Positions 36,601 through 48,702 are shown, numbered from the stretch's first letter. The stretch is 64,000 nucleotides of DNA from Liolophura sinensis (GCF_032854445.1 NC_088302.1:53352046-53416045); one strand, 5' to 3'. Notes: a model not told the origin generated them from the letters alone. Translations and numbers: made by a program.

Positions 36601-39600
36601 AGGTTGGAGGGTCTACCAGAGTTGTGAAGATATCAGCGGAAACAGATAAGGGATTCATTTGTGTGAACAGCATGCAACTAACACACGGCATATGAGAGAA
36701 ATTTGGGCAGATGTTGTTGCCTTCTTTTGCTATGCTCAACATAACGTTTGGACATTTGAAGTCATTTTAGTAAACTCTGGAGTTTCCATTTACATCCATA
36801 GATATTTCATTGGAAAGTCACCATGCTAACGCCTGGCAGTGTATCTATGACAACAGCTACGAGCAGTTGTTTTAGGTAAATTCCTCATGATCCCACGACA
36901 AACTTTTAAGACATTCGAAACTTTGTGTTTGTTGCAGGTTGAGCCGGCGACCTTCTCTCTACGAGAGTATCCATATAAAGGGGGAGAAGATGCAGCTGCA
37001 CATGCGCGTACAGATAATCCGGCAGATTGCCCAGGCTATGGGCTACCTCCACGCTAAAGGTATCATCCTTAGGAGGCTCAACACGAAAAACATCTTCCTT
37101 GAACCGAAAGTGAAAATCTCCATCATGGATCACGGCATGAGTCAGCAGAAATGTGATAGGTATGTTGGCTGTTGTCGGTAGTTGGTTGATTTATTGATTG
37201 TTTGATTACTAAAAGAGCGAGTCTGGGTATGATTTGTATGAGAAATCGGATAGATGAGTTAGCCGCTGTCATCTAATTGGTGAGGTAAGAAATCCAACAT
37301 GTTGCTCATAAGGGATAGGGACTTAGATGCTTAAAGCGCTGGCGGAATCCATTTGTTACTGTTTAGGATGCGGCTTTTAGTCGAAAGATTTGTTAGGTAA
37401 AAGTTGTTGGTTTGCTCTGGGCACTCCGGTTTCCTCCACCCATAAAGTTGGCCGCTTTCATATAAAAGTCATATATAAGTCTTTAAACGATGTTTAACAC
37501 CAATCAGTCAATCAATCAATCATGGGGTATGAGCTGATTCGGAGTAAGTGGATCAGAAATGGGACAGGTGTGGTACTGATTTGGCTATCATTGCTTCATA
37601 GTGGTGTCATGGGGCGTAGGTTTAAAGTGCATCGATCGTGTTTGAAGAGTTTTTGGGTCATGAAATGACAAAATTATGACAGGAATATTTTGTATTTTCT
37701 TTACTAAGTGTTTCATATTGTTCAACGCGAGATGTTGTTTTCCTTTAACTGATTCGCCATAACACATTGATAAACAGCTGATATGACAACTAACAATTTG
37801 ATTTGCCAACAGGTCAGACAAAGGGTGTATTCCTAAAGGTCACTTGACCTACATCGCCCCTGAACTGTTAAGGACCGTCCGAGTGGAGCCCCCAAGGCTG
37901 AGGACTGACGAAACATTCACACGAGAGACCGATGTGTTTGCTTTTGGGTAAGTAAAATCCACCGATAATCTGTCACGCTCTAGAAATGTTACGCTTACAA
38001 GAAACCGTGTAGTGTAACAGTCCTTAAAGCGCTTAAAACATTGGCCTTTTCAGTACACCAGATATAAAGAGACGCTAATACTGAAAGAATCTGAATGGAT
38101 AGGCGTTTTTAGCATTCATTCTCACAGTATAAACATGATATTAAATACAGTTCAAATTTTCGATAAGAAATCCAACCCCACAACGAGCCCACAGAGCAAA
38201 GCGTTGGGAGCCGACGAGCAGACTATGACATCACTGTAATACCGGCCTATGGCTGATGTCGAGTTTTCATCACCATATCAACAAACTCGCGAGTACTGCC
38301 CAGTAGCACTCAAAACATATGTATGGTCCGTATATTTGTTCTAATGTACACATAACGTATCATATAATGTTACACTGACGCCTTGTATAGAAATGAATTC
38401 TTTCACTTCAATTCCTACTCACTGAATTAATTTCTTAAGGAGGCTTACATATGCGAACTATAAAGTGTAACAAACCCTGAAGAAAAAAATTGCTTTTATT
38501 TATTTTTTTATTTTATTTGTTATTTAATGAAAGGTGAACTTATAGAATGAGTGCAGCAGCGCACCCGTAGGTCATACGTTACAAAGTACAAAACGCCTGA
38601 TGTTATTATTGGGCGATTTTAAGTACACGTGTAGAATTGCATCTTGAGTATTTGATTATTATCAGTATAGTTAAAACTATTTTTTTTAATCATAGCTTTA
38701 TACAATAAAATATTTCGGCCGTGACCTATTTGGGCCCCTGTTGTCGCCATCTGTGGGTATAAACCATGTGGACATAATGTCCTTGCCATGTATCGCGAGG
38801 AAAGACTTTTCAGATCGATACACGATTTTCTTTCATCCAGACAGAAAGCAAACTGTGTCTAACTAGGTCACACATCTGCGCATTCTGACAAGCAGAAGCT
38901 AGCACGTTCATTTCAAACTCCGTGTTGCGAGCAGGTGCTTGTCAGTCGTTATCAGTTTACGTTTATGGTTACTGCGCTTCGTCAAACTCAAAACCATGAC
39001 CACGAAATTAAAGGGAAAAAAGCCTCAAGACCACAGTGGTTATTACATATCATTATATATCTTATTCAACTGCATCGTGCTGATGTAGGGCTTGTTAACG
39101 TGTCCCGTGAAACTCCTTAAAGGAGTAAACCAAAAAGCATTGTAAACTACTCATGAGATCTTATCAAAACTATTTTCGCAACCATTTTATCCCCTGTAAC
39201 TGTGGAAACTTTATGTCCAGAAAGGATACAGTTAAATTTTAACCAACAAAGAGGGGCTAGAAGCTTCTGATCCCAGTTTGACGAAGGTCCTAGAGATTTA
39301 CTTTCAGGTGACTTCCATGATGACGTTTTATACAATTACCTTTACTGTTGACCTCTTAGGGTATAGATGCATTCACTTATCGCTAAGACCGTTTCCCTAA
39401 AACTGAGCCAATGTAATAAAAAAAAAAACTATTAGAAAAACGACTTAAAATTAATACGGGATTATTATTGCATCGAGAACGTGTGATAAATATGTGGGGT
39501 ATGACGTAGAGTATTCTGCAATTCAGTGATATTAAGTGATTATCAGTCTATTGTCGATGGGAAGACGATGAGATATACCTTGTAGGATGATGCACTATGT

Positions 39601-42600
39601 GGCGTCTGGATAGCCAATCTGGACTAAGATAGATATTGAAGAAGAAGACTTAAATATGAACAATTTCACGTTCGTACTATCTTTAATTTAAGCTGATTGT
39701 TACATTGCTTTCAGGACGGTGATGTATGAAGTGTTCGCAGGCCATTTTCCCTATTCGGACCTCCCTCCAGATGTGGTCATCTATCAAGTGGGCAAAGGTT
39801 ATCGGCAGCCGCTTTCTGACCTCAACTGCCTGTCTTTCGTAAAGGTAGGTAAACACTGATATTACCGCATTTTCCAAAGCTTTCCCACCATTGCCAGTTG
39901 TCGTGTTTTGACTCTCCTGTTCACAAAGATGGATCTAGGTTTTATTTTTATTTTTGCGAATTGGGGAGGTGGTGGGAGGGATATGAGCACTCTACAGAAT
40001 ACTTGTCCACTGGAGATTGTTGTGTGAATTGCGTTTGAGGTTTCTGTTTTGTTTATTAGATAGTATGGAACTTTGGCCAGTTTATGGCCACATTGTTACG
40101 ATTCGAGTTGCTCAGTTAGCCAAAATCAAGTACAAAACATTGCAGTCCGTGCCGTTCCTAGCGATCAGCTTAGTATAGGAATTCCTCATTCAATGTATGT
40201 ATGTACGTGTGTATGTGTGCTTGCGTTTTACCTACTTAACAGTTTTTCATCCATATTTGACGAGGAGAGAAGAGTAATTGGGCATCACCCATTGAAAACA
40301 AGAAGTAATGTTGATATATTCAGCAATCCAACATTAAATCCCCTCCCCCTCCTCTTTACCAGACCCCCCACACTCACGTACTTCCCCAATTCACATATAC
40401 AAAGCTATGCTTGGCACACGTGTTTACCTAGTTGATATAGAGTGACAAAGACACATCACATATGCCCTTCATCCTTATCCCCTGAGTACACATTGCTGTG
40501 CGTATCAAAGGTCGACATCGACTTTCAGATCATATGTTTGACAGGGTTTTGATTTGGGCCGGATCAGATAACTCATTTCCAAGAACATTCAATCCTGTTC
40601 AGATTTCTTCGATTGGAGTTAGTGCTTCTGAGAAAGCCAGTAATGATTAATGGACATGGAACGTTTTTAGTACTGTTATCATTAAAATTTAACCTCCATG
40701 TGTTTTTTCTTAATGACTCTATAGTGGTTTCAGCTTGTAAATATGTCACCTTCTGAAGGAAAACAACTGAAAGTGGAAATATGGTTCCAAAATATAATAA
40801 CTGGAGGGCAATTCCGAAAAATTATTTTTGACTGAAGTCAGCGTTAGGAAATATTTATGATCACATTTGTTCAATTCGTGGCAGATTTGCCTTGTACTGG
40901 ATAGGTGTTATGACTCGTCATCGTTTAACCGTTCGATATACTTACGTCAATCTGGCTTTGTGGAATGAAGTTTTTTCGGTTGAATAGCACTAGAGTAGTC
41001 AAGCGTAAGGTACACTGTAGATATGTAGGGTAGGCCATGCTCTTTTCCATGTAATCTATCGATATTCACATAGGTCACTTGTACCTGGTTAAGGAAGTTC
41101 GGCTACGAACGTATCTTTAGAAAATCTTGTTTAAAACCAGAATGGCTAGAACAGAAACAGTAAAAAAGATTATAACATGGATACTAAACCCAGAGTGGTG
41201 ACAACAGTGTGTTTGTTGGCAACTGGTCACACGTAACCGATGAAATCCGGCATCTTGTCAGTTTACTTCCGGTAGGGGTTTATTCTATCTGTTCATTTAA
41301 ATGTTTGAAACAGCTAAAGTTAAGCAGGTCTTCGAATCTTGTGGCATGTCTGAATCAATTTTGTTTGAATGTATCACAGCGAAGTGCAAGTTTGAGTTTC
41401 TTTCAGTAAGGGTTTTATGAGAAGAACACAAAATTATACATGTACATGGGCGTATGTAGGCCTACTATCACTAATCACTACTTATTCGAACCAATCCAAA
41501 CACTTTGCTTTTTTTTTATTCGACATACGAACCAAATTTAGGAACTCGTTTGCTTGGTCACTTGACTGTTGTGAGGGTTATGGACGTCCGTTATAACATT
41601 ACATTACTTAAACAATATCCATATAGGTTACATGTACATAAATTCACTGCTAAGAAATCGTCCATCTGCTATTGGCAGATTTGCTACAACCTGTTCCATG
41701 GCTAACGTCATAATGTTATAAATGGATTGCGAGGAAACAGGGAACCATTTAAATAGGTGCTATCTGACAGACTGCAATATATAACCATGGTGGCGTTAGA
41801 GCGATTGAATGTTTGATAGTACTTACAACTGTTCTAAATGTCACCCCCTGCCATTTTACTGGTGATAAGACAGGAACATTCCAGCAGTTCTTGTAATGCA
41901 GCCTGTATATACAGGAGTTCGAGGAAAGTGTCGAGGTATATCCAGTAATGGCAAGATGTGTGTCGAAAGGTATTCAGATCACTCCTGATGAAATACATAA
42001 TCCGAACAATGCATGTGGAAATCCTCGCATCTGACACGGACATGGGATCATGTAGCACATTGGACGCTTGCTATGGTACCAGGAAAACGAACAGTTCGCT
42101 TAATACATTCCTTTCCGGTTTATCTTTAAAAGTTTCGATCAGTTTTGAATTAGAAATAGCTTTAGTGTGCTGAATTCCTCTAAAGGCCCGTTCTCACAAT
42201 TCGATTTGTAGTGCCATCTTGTAGCATTCGACTTCTAGTGTTCGACAATAATTGCATTTAACATGGTTGCATGCAACTTGTCTCGGATATCGGGTTTTTT
42301 CCTCCTTCATTTCCGTTGCTAAGATTTGGCCTTTTTTGTCAGCACGTTTGTCATAATGAGTTTTTTGACTGCAATTAACGTGATGTGTAATTTCGTGGTA
42401 GATCTAGACAGAGATAGTAAGCAATAAATTGCTTGGTTGCAGAGAGCGGTACACCAGTCTGCTTTTTCATGGTATAAGCATTTGTAGGATTATAGTCATG
42501 GTTGTTGACATGCTTAAATTGGTAACACAAAGGGCCGTATTTCTTTCGACTAGCTCACAACTCGTTGAATGCGACAAATGTCGAAATGATTCGGATTTTC

Positions 42601-44036
42601 TGACGGTTCGACTCGGTTGCGTGCTACAAGTTGGTACTACAAATCGCACGCTGAGAACGAGCCATAAAGGTTTGAACAGCATTAGTTATCTTTGCAAAAA
42701 TGTTTAGAGTTCAAACCAAGTTATCACACATTGGCCTAATATCAATACAACATTCCTTCAAACAAACACATGTAAATATAGGTAATTGTAAAAGAGAGCC
42801 CATGCATGCATGGTGTGTTTTGTCCTTGAAATCTAATCTCGCGACAACATGATACCAAGGTCACAGGCTGTTAACTTGGAGGCCAACCGTATTTATTTAT
42901 TTGATTGGTGTTTAACATATGGCCGGGAAGAGGAAGCCAGCAGGAGCTGGACTTGAATTCCCAGCAACCGCATTGGAGAGAAGCTCCTGATCATTGTGCC
43001 CCGCTGAAGGCCAACCGTACAATCATGGTTCGTTATGTGGTGTTGAACACAACATTTCCTCTTCATGGCACACCAAGCCGTAAGTTTCATAAAGTTAATT
43101 AAAAGCAATCCAGCCTTTTTAATTACTCACACTTTGACTTTATATTTTCCTGCAGGATCTGATAAAAGATTGCTGGACGCACGACTCCCTTAGCAGGCCT
43201 GAATTCTGTGAAATCACCAAAGGCCTCATCCACAACGTAAGTTTTATTTTACCTATTCATTTACCAAACAGAAACACTACGTTCACATGTTTCATCAGTC
43301 TTTCCTTATATTATTTTACATTCTAAATCAGCATTGAATGGTGCACTTCTGTTCTCTTTCTAAGGTCACTTAGGCGAAAAACCGAGCCATATATAGCCTT
43401 TGTCCCATTGGTGTATATGGGGAATACAATGGCTCGTATCTCGTAAAATGCTAAACAGATACATGTTCTAAACGCACTGTATGTGGACATCAAGGCCAGA
43501 AGTGTTTAACTGGGTCAAACATATGTGCCTTATATAGGTGCTACGATATAGCTTTACTTTCTATACAGATACTTGGGTTTGCACATAGACAAAATTAGCA
43601 GAGTATGTCATATAGGCCTACTTGGGTTTGCATATAAAGTCCAGGTGACACGTGACAGGGTAAATACGGCCTCTTGACTATTTACCTCAGTTAGAGTTTT
43701 ATTCTAACTGTTCATATAAATTCATAAATGGTAGCAAAATACACGTCCCCTAGCACCACCTCTCTCATGTTGGCAAATTTGACAAAACCTTTTGGGGGCA
43801 TTTTTGCCGTGAAATCTAACGGCTGAGAAATGTTGTTGAATGTATGTACATATAACCGACAGCTTGACCGATGGCCTACAGGTGATCATCAAGTTGACCT
43901 ACATTAAAATTACATGGCGTCTGTTTTCACACTTGTGTATTCTTTGTTTCAGGCCGCTCTTCACAAACGTCACAGCTCATCGGAACCGGAGGGCATCAAC
44001 AGGTCAGGTTTCAGAAACAGGTCTTTTTTCACCTGA
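30581..44036 (+). CDS. KSR: KSR-like pseudokinase scaffold (gene span, 11 exons; N-terminus unresolved)
   Basis: Joining 30581-30666, 31105-31181, 31500-32390, 33401-33479, 35583-35690, 36135-36302, 36938-37159, 37813-37947, 39715-39844, 43156-43236 and 43953-44036 gives 686 codons plus stop with every phase consistent. KSR proteins scaffold RAF, MEK and ERK downstream of Ras in the cytoplasm and at the membrane. Seen here: a C1-like zinc finger (Cys 11, 14, 25, 28, 36, 44), a long Ser-rich linker (about 56-390), and a kinase fold from about 391 with GRWHGDV, LFMGAC, GYLHAKGI, APE (559-561) and DVFAFG. Catalytic features are lost: no Gly-rich loop (RSGRRQQ), VAIK Lys is His424, HRD is LRR (514-516), DFG is DHG (534-536); Glu440 and Asn521 remain. 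The first ATG follows an acceptor directly, so upstream exons with the N-terminal domain probably exist. The divergence suggests a paralogue rather than the canonical gene. Confidence 0.85.
31105..31181 (+). CDS. KSR: KSR-like exon B (C1 finger, second half)
   Basis: Acceptor taaattacag, donor gtaaaa. Continues GRCKRRCKHSGTTSC in the C-x4-[H]-x2-C-x7-C register, but Lys33 sits where the family has His. Followed by a basic run RRCARKRTKR. Confidence 0.82.
31500..32390 (+). CDS. KSR: KSR-like exon C (Ser-rich linker)
   Basis: Acceptor ctttttttttcag, donor gtaggt. The 891-nt exon is open throughout (296 full codons), by far the longest coding stretch in the window. It encodes a Ser/Gln-rich, probably disordered linker between the C1 and kinase-like regions, with a Ser cluster (SSSDSCSCCSYSTTSSLSS) near its middle. 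Linkers of KSR proteins carry 14-3-3 and ERK docking sites; I do not see an exact FxFP motif. Confidence 0.8.
32391..35582. other. KSR-like introns 3 and 4, nothing else recognised
   Basis: Apart from exon D, this 3.2 kb shows only a weak SINE-tail relic around 35400-35455 (aaaatattcttgatttattt). Open frames near 34578-35363 are not supported. Confidence 0.5.
33401..33479 (+). CDS. KSR: KSR-like exon D
   Basis: Acceptor attctttcag, donor gtaggt, phases 1 to 2. Encodes an acidic segment (PPDEVRDEVHVYVDELSE) before the kinase-like domain. Confidence 0.75.
35583..35690 (+). CDS. KSR: KSR-like exon E (kinase N-lobe start)
   Basis: Acceptor tttcgttgcag, donor gtgagc. Contains a basophilic RRQAS site, then IPFADLEFGECI, which aligns with the KSR stretch IPF..VELGEPI. 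The glycine-rich loop is replaced by RSGRRQQ. Confidence 0.85.
36135..36302 (+). CDS. KSR: KSR-like exon F (N-lobe)
   Basis: Acceptor cgtttacag, donor gtaagt. Encodes GRWHGDVIIH, the helix C segment FLREVSN with the conserved Glu, RHDNITLFMGAC and EPPTLAVV, strongly KSR/RAF-like. His replaces the ATP-binding Lys (Arg in many KSRs). Confidence 0.92.
36938..37159 (+). CDS. KSR: KSR-like exon G (hinge to activation segment)
   Basis: Acceptor tgtttgttgcag, donor gtatgt. Contains SLYESIH, IRQIAQAMGYLHAKGI, then LRRLNTKNIF where catalytic kinases have HRDLxxxN, and MDHG in place of DFG. Asn521 is kept. Confidence 0.93.
37415..37512 (+). repeat. SINE family 2 3' fragment in a KSR-like intron
   Basis: gcactccggtttcctccacc, then cataaagttggccgctttca and taacaccaatcagtcaatca match the centre and tail of the family in decayed form. 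Confidence 0.6.
37813..37947 (+). CDS. KSR: KSR-like exon H (APE region)
   Basis: Acceptor atttgccaacag, donor gtaagt. Encodes LTYIAPELLR and, after a variable insert, TRETDVFAFG, the conserved C-lobe DVxxFG motif. Confidence 0.93.
37948..39714. other. KSR-like intron 8, nothing recognised
   Basis: 1.8 kb of AT-rich intron with T-rich runs near 38490-38540. No exon, RNA gene or clear repeat. Confidence 0.5.
39715..39844 (+). CDS. KSR: KSR-like exon I (C-lobe)
   Basis: Acceptor attgctttcag, donor gtaggt, ends in phase 0. Encodes TVMYEVFAGHFPYSD and IYQVGKGYRQPL, matching the KSR/RAF C-lobe pattern. Confidence 0.93.
39845..42183. other. KSR-like intron 9, left part, nothing recognised
   Basis: About 2.3 kb before the MITE. 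Open frames at 40073-40435 and 41209-42173 lack domain or splice support. Confidence 0.5.
42184..42664. mobile_element. 481-bp non-autonomous DNA transposon (PIF/Harbinger-like)
   Basis: The left end aggcccgttctcacaattcg, then atttgtagtgccatcttgta, and the reverse complement of the right end (tggctcgttctcagcgtgcg, then atttgtagtaccaacttgta) form imperfect inverted repeats of about 48 bp. TAA stands at 42181-42183 and 42665-42667 as a 3-bp target duplication. Three-base TWA duplications and GGGCC-like ends are usual for PIF/Harbinger elements. No transposase is encoded, so it is a MITE in a KSR-like intron. Confidence 0.75.
42892..43007 (-). mobile_element. short internally deleted SINE (family 2) with 12-bp target duplication
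   Basis: The word aggccaaccgta at 42880-42891 and 43008-43019 flanks a 116-bp minus-strand element. On the minus strand it has a B-box region (aattcaagtccagctcctgc), ggcttcctcttcccggcc, then directly aacaccaatcaaataaataa. The central domain of the family is missing. Confidence 0.85.
43156..43236 (+). CDS. KSR: KSR-like exon J (C-lobe)
   Basis: Acceptor attttcctgcag, donor gtaagt, phase 0 at both ends. Encodes DLIKDCWTHDSLSRPEFCEI, the CW..xxRP motif typical of TKL kinases. A 3.3-kb intron with two mobile elements precedes it. Confidence 0.92.
43953..44036 (+). CDS. KSR: KSR-like terminal exon K
   Basis: Acceptor tctttgtttcag in phase 0; 27 codons then TGA at 44034-44036. The peptide LHKRHSSSEPEG sits where KSRs have a basic-Ser tail after the last helix. 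A longer open frame here is out of phase. Confidence 0.75.
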   Translation, partial: AALHKRHSSSEPEGINRSGFRNRSFFT

Positions 44037-44726
44037 AGCGAAAGCTTATGGTTGGAAAGAGAATGAAACCGTCGAAGTGCTTCACAGGCACATTGGCTGC
44101 TGGTTGGCCAGTGAGTGTCCACGTGACCGGTCGAACAAGCGTGCCAAACTCGCGCGGGCTGGGCAGGTCCCGTCCTGTCGAGCAGACGACAGTCCAGGCG
44201 CGGGATCAGCCGAGGGTCGTCTGCTCCCAGAGCGAGGCTCGGCACGAACAGACGCGGATGCGGGCATCCGAAACTAAGAGATACAGTCCTTCCTGACGGA
44301 CCTCTTGTCAGAAGTTTAGAACAACAATCGATGAGTGAGATATCGATAAGCTTGCAATAAGCACAATACGCTGTATCGCTGCACGTGTCCAGCGTGTCTC
44401 TCTACATATTGAGCAATTTGATGTACATTTGAGCTTCTACGAATTCGAGGCTAAATGACGTACATGGCAATAATGGGGCAATGTGAAATGGTGCCTATAC
44501 ATAGGCATACAGGCTTAGCTAAGGGCTATTTCTCGCATGCCATTATTTAGCCAAAATGGGTTTCTTCTTCTGATCATAGATTACAGACCCTGGATAATGT
44601 TGATGCATGACATTACATATGTAAGATGCATCTTATAGATATATGACTTATATGCTTCTTCATCCATTAATACGTTGAAGAAACGGATGTACGAAGGTTT
44701 GAGTGGAAGTATGGGTACAACCGCTG

Positions 44727-44868
44727 CCAGTTAATTAGAGTTTAAATGCTTCCAGTTCGGTACAGTTAATTAGAGTCAAATGGTTCCAGTTCGGTACAGT
44801 TAATTAGAGTCAAATGGTTCCAGTATGGTACAGTTAATTATGGTCTAAGTGGTTCTGGTTTGGTACAA
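44727..44868. repeat. 34-35-bp tandem repeat, 4 copies
   Basis: The unit agttaattagagtcaaatgg followed by ttccagttcggtac starts near 44729, 44764, 44798 and 44832. The last copy is diverged. It lies in the presumed 3' UTR of the KSR-like gene. Confidence 0.88.
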
Positions 44869-45939
44869 GATTGCATGGATCTAGTTGATAAGGATATACA
44901 CATAAGCGACAGGTAGTCACTGCCTAATCAACAGATAATTGGTATGGATAATTTGCCCACTGTATTATTCAGCCATTACCGGATACTTCCGAAATGATAA
45001 GAGTCGAAAATGCGGAAAATGCAAGACTTGTGAATGATAAGTTTGTTAAATCGTTGACTCTGATGACGATAAAACAGTTGCTGTGATAGATGGTTTTGGT
45101 GTGGTTTTTGTGATACATAGCACTGAACAAATGGTTATATACCCCTGTCAATTATTGTATAACGTATTTATAATGTGCAATCTGTAAAGGGAGTGAACTC
45201 TATCTTCTGTGATCTGAAAACTTTATATAGATTGCATCTATATTGTCCATTTTATATGTCAATGCATAAACCGTGTGCTTTTAGCAGATTTTACAACACT
45301 GGTGAACGGTTTTACAACTTCATTCTTCTTGTTCCATATCGGAGATATTATCACATAGTATATAATTCCGTGGAAAGTTTTACCATCCCACAGGAAATGA
45401 GGGTTTTCACTTCGTGCAATTGTTGAAGTTATGTTATATGATATGATAGCTTTTATCTTTGTTGATCACTTTTAAAGTCTATTCTACATGTGAACATATT
45501 TTCATTGTTGGCTTTTGTGTTGTGGCAGGTGCCACATATTATATGTTTTTTAATCGTATTACCAAATGTGTGATTTTCCATATAGTTTAAGTTATGAATA
45601 TCTTTTTAAGATTTGGGTGGTTGTAATCAAACTGATAGAGATTATCATACCCTCTGTTCACCTAAAGCCCACGACTCCCCAAACTTCTCAGCCTGTGTCC
45701 TTCCCGCCAGTGCCTTAGATCTCCTCGTTACAACTTCATTCTGAACTCTAACGCAGCACCCCTCACCCGAATCTGCTCAATGCTGTTGCTCCCCTCCCAC
45801 TTCCATATAGGACTTAAAAGCTATACTAAATTATGTAATTTATTCTATAATAGACTTTTTGCCGCTATTTTATATATAACATAAGTTTTTGTTGTTTTGT
45901 ATTTGGTGAACCGGGTTCGACTCGATATGTGCAATTTGA

Positions 45940-45945
45940 AATAAA
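45940..45945 (+). terminator. candidate poly(A) signal of the KSR-like gene
   Basis: AATAAA in ttgaaataaaaacttatcac, about 1.9 kb after the stop codon and followed by T-rich sequence (ctcctcgtttgtttgatttc). Confidence 0.5.
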
Positions 45946-45960
45946 AACTTATCACCCTAA

Positions 45961-48214
45961 TCGATTTCTCCTCGTTTGTTTGATTTCGTGATAATCTACG
46001 ACATAAGGTTTAGTATTTACTTCCTGGTACGCTACTAGCTTCCTGATCACTTTTGTCAACAGTCGATGGTATCACACGATAGCAGAGCAATTTCAAGGAC
46101 ATTACTCAGATCTACTTTTTTGTGCTGCTGCCTACATAAGGTATATCGCATCAAAAACACAAAATTTGGCACCCTTTCCGTCACTGCATAAAATAACTAA
46201 TATTTCTAAACATGGCGTACATGTAGAATGAATAAACGGTTACGAGTTAAAGGCATTCAGTCAAATAATTTGTTTGATTTATTGTCGCCGATCTATTACT
46301 GTCAGTAACATTGTAGAGCAGATAGGGGAAACTCCAAAACCGGGTTTGAACCCATACATTCAAGAAGTGTATTGTTATGGCTTAACGGAAATTCAGGAAG
46401 GAATGGAAGATTTACTGTGCGATTTAGTTAACGACATTTAGCCAAAGAATGTAATACTTATCACCGCTAATAAACGTCATTTATTAAACGAGAACTAGCC
46501 CATCTCTCATTTCTGCTAATGACCTTGCCTGGCTGGCAACTAAGCTCACGTACAGTATGAAACGACCACAATTTCAAAATCGCCACAATACAGAAAAAAT
46601 GCAGTGTACGCGTGTAAATGTTCTGACCAAAAGTAGTGGTGTTACTGCAATTTTAGATTTTAGTCCGGTCACACGCAACCAAGTGCCCCGCCGGATCAAC
46701 GTTTATTTGTCAAATGTATGATAACTCGCGGTGAAACTAACCAAAACACAACGATCCTAGGCCATTTTAAAAGTGAAATTTGACACGTGACATACAGAAT
46801 AATACATGCCTGTCTGTATGCTGTATAACCGGGGGTGAGAGGGATTACTCTTCCCTTCGAATCAAATCCTACTATAGTTGTCACTAGACCTCCGGTTGGT
46901 CAGTACTGGTTAATAAATGCCATAGGATTGTATACATACGCTATTACCACCCTGCAGCTTTAAGAGTACATTTACATATGGCTCTGAGATCGGTAGACCA
47001 TGTTCCCATGTTTCCAACTTAAAACCTCTGAATCTCTATATATACAAATCTAAAACTCGGTCCTGTCGCTTGGACTGTCCTCAAAGCTGTAAGCCATAAA
47101 AACAGGTTTCCTGTGGACTTAAAGCAATTCTGAATTCACATCACCTTATAACGCGAGAATAATAAAGATCATAACGTCGCAATTTAACCAACGCATCCAC
47201 TAAGATAGCATCTGAACTTCGCAAAGCACCATTTTCGGATCACGCGTCTTCGTTGTTAAAGTGAACATGACTGCCTTTCCCCAAATTTACCTCATATTCT
47301 TTTTCCACAATAGTTGCATATTTTTCCCTTTGTTTATTATTAAAAGACAAATGAATGTCAAGATTCCCGAAGAAATTGTCAATCACCATTTTATGAGGGT
47401 AATATTCTTGGTTTCGATCTAAACCTTCCACGACTGCATCTTTTTCCGTTCGATGCTGAGTGCATCGCGAAGCGAAAATGGCTTAGCGAAGTTTGGCTTA
47501 CTTTCAGGGGCATTGGGCTAATCGTGACGTTATGCCCCACATCATTTATGAATACGTAGCTGATATGAAGTAAGAATTACGATAGGAAATAGAAATATTT
47601 TGTAGAGTATACATCTTGACATATATTGAGGACAGCACACTCGAAAAGACCGAGTTTTAGGTTAAGGAACGCAAGAGTGAAAATCTGTACATCTGAACGA
47701 AGCCGCGCTCAGATTTATTTTACACAGAAAGCCTAACAATAGCCCTATATTACAAAAAGGGGACATTGCTGATGAACTGGGTTACGGGGCTCACTTATTC
47801 GGTACACACGACTTACATTGTCACCGTCTTTTCGGCATCATCGAAAACTGTTAACCGTATTCATGAACCCATTCCAATTTCTTACTTTTACAAGTTTTTT
47901 ATTAGTTTTTCGGTGCTTTGTGTTGAATGTTATTTAGGAAATCTGTCATGCGATAACTTACCTGGAATGTCCGTAACAGTTGACGACTGGTAATGTCTAT
48001 TTCGACGCTTAGATTCAAGTTGCGCTTAAATTAATGTATACAGTGTGCATATACAAAAGTTCTGTTACCATTAAAATTTAGGTAATGAAACGGTTGTGTA
48101 AAAATAAGATTATTAAATTGAAGTGACATGTAACAAATAACACCATTGCATCTTTTTACCTAATTCTTCTTTTAGCCATGGTGATAGGAAGCGAGTAAGT
48201 TGCTGCTTTTTAAG

Positions 48215-48218
<4 letters not shown>
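45961..48218. other. intergenic, nothing firm
   Basis: Between the convergent genes. A decayed SINE-like B box (minus-strand gggttcaaacccgg, near 46340-46355) is the only item noticed. Open frames are short and unsupported. Confidence 0.45.

Positions 48219-48274
<56 letters not shown>
48219..48274. repeat. (TA)28 microsatellite
   Basis: Uninterrupted TA dinucleotides for 56 bases. Confidence 0.97.
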
Positions 48275-48277
<3 letters not shown>

Positions 48278-48702
48278 AATCCGCGCCTTAGACAAGCAAT
48301 TGGTACAATCTGCCTCGGTCACTGTTCAATAGCCTTGTAGACAATAACCGGTCAACGAACCATTACGTATCGGAACTTGTCCTGTATCGCTAATCCCCCA
48401 AGGACTTCACCTCTGACAGTACACTGGTGTCGGGACTTCCGTCCTGTACCATGAGCACCTTCAGATAAATGGGTACAAATCTTAGCTAATTGTGATGGGA
48501 CTTGACAACTGACAGGGTAATGGGAATTAAAATGGGGTCTACTCTGTTGGTTGTATTTAATGTAGATTCAGTTTTCTGAAAACGGCACTCCCTTGTCACA
48601 GGCCGATTCCAATGGTGATATAGCGCTGCGCATCTGGTACACCACTTTGGGGACCTTTAAGACAACAGTAACATTATACATCTGACATTATTAGTTACAT
48701 GT

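Larger units (their letters stand above)
44037..45960 (+). other. probable 3' UTR of the KSR-like gene
   Basis: After the TGA at 44036 no exon follows, and the first good poly(A) signal is AATAAA at 45940-45945. The UTR would be about 1.9 kb. GC-rich open frames at 44048-44296 are not in the phase set by the previous exon. Confidence 0.45.

Noticed and set aside
43840-44277. 145-codon plus-strand frame as the last KSR exon
   Set aside because: It is out of phase with exon J, which ends in phase 0. The in-phase frame ends at TGA 44036 with a basic-Ser tail as in KSRs.
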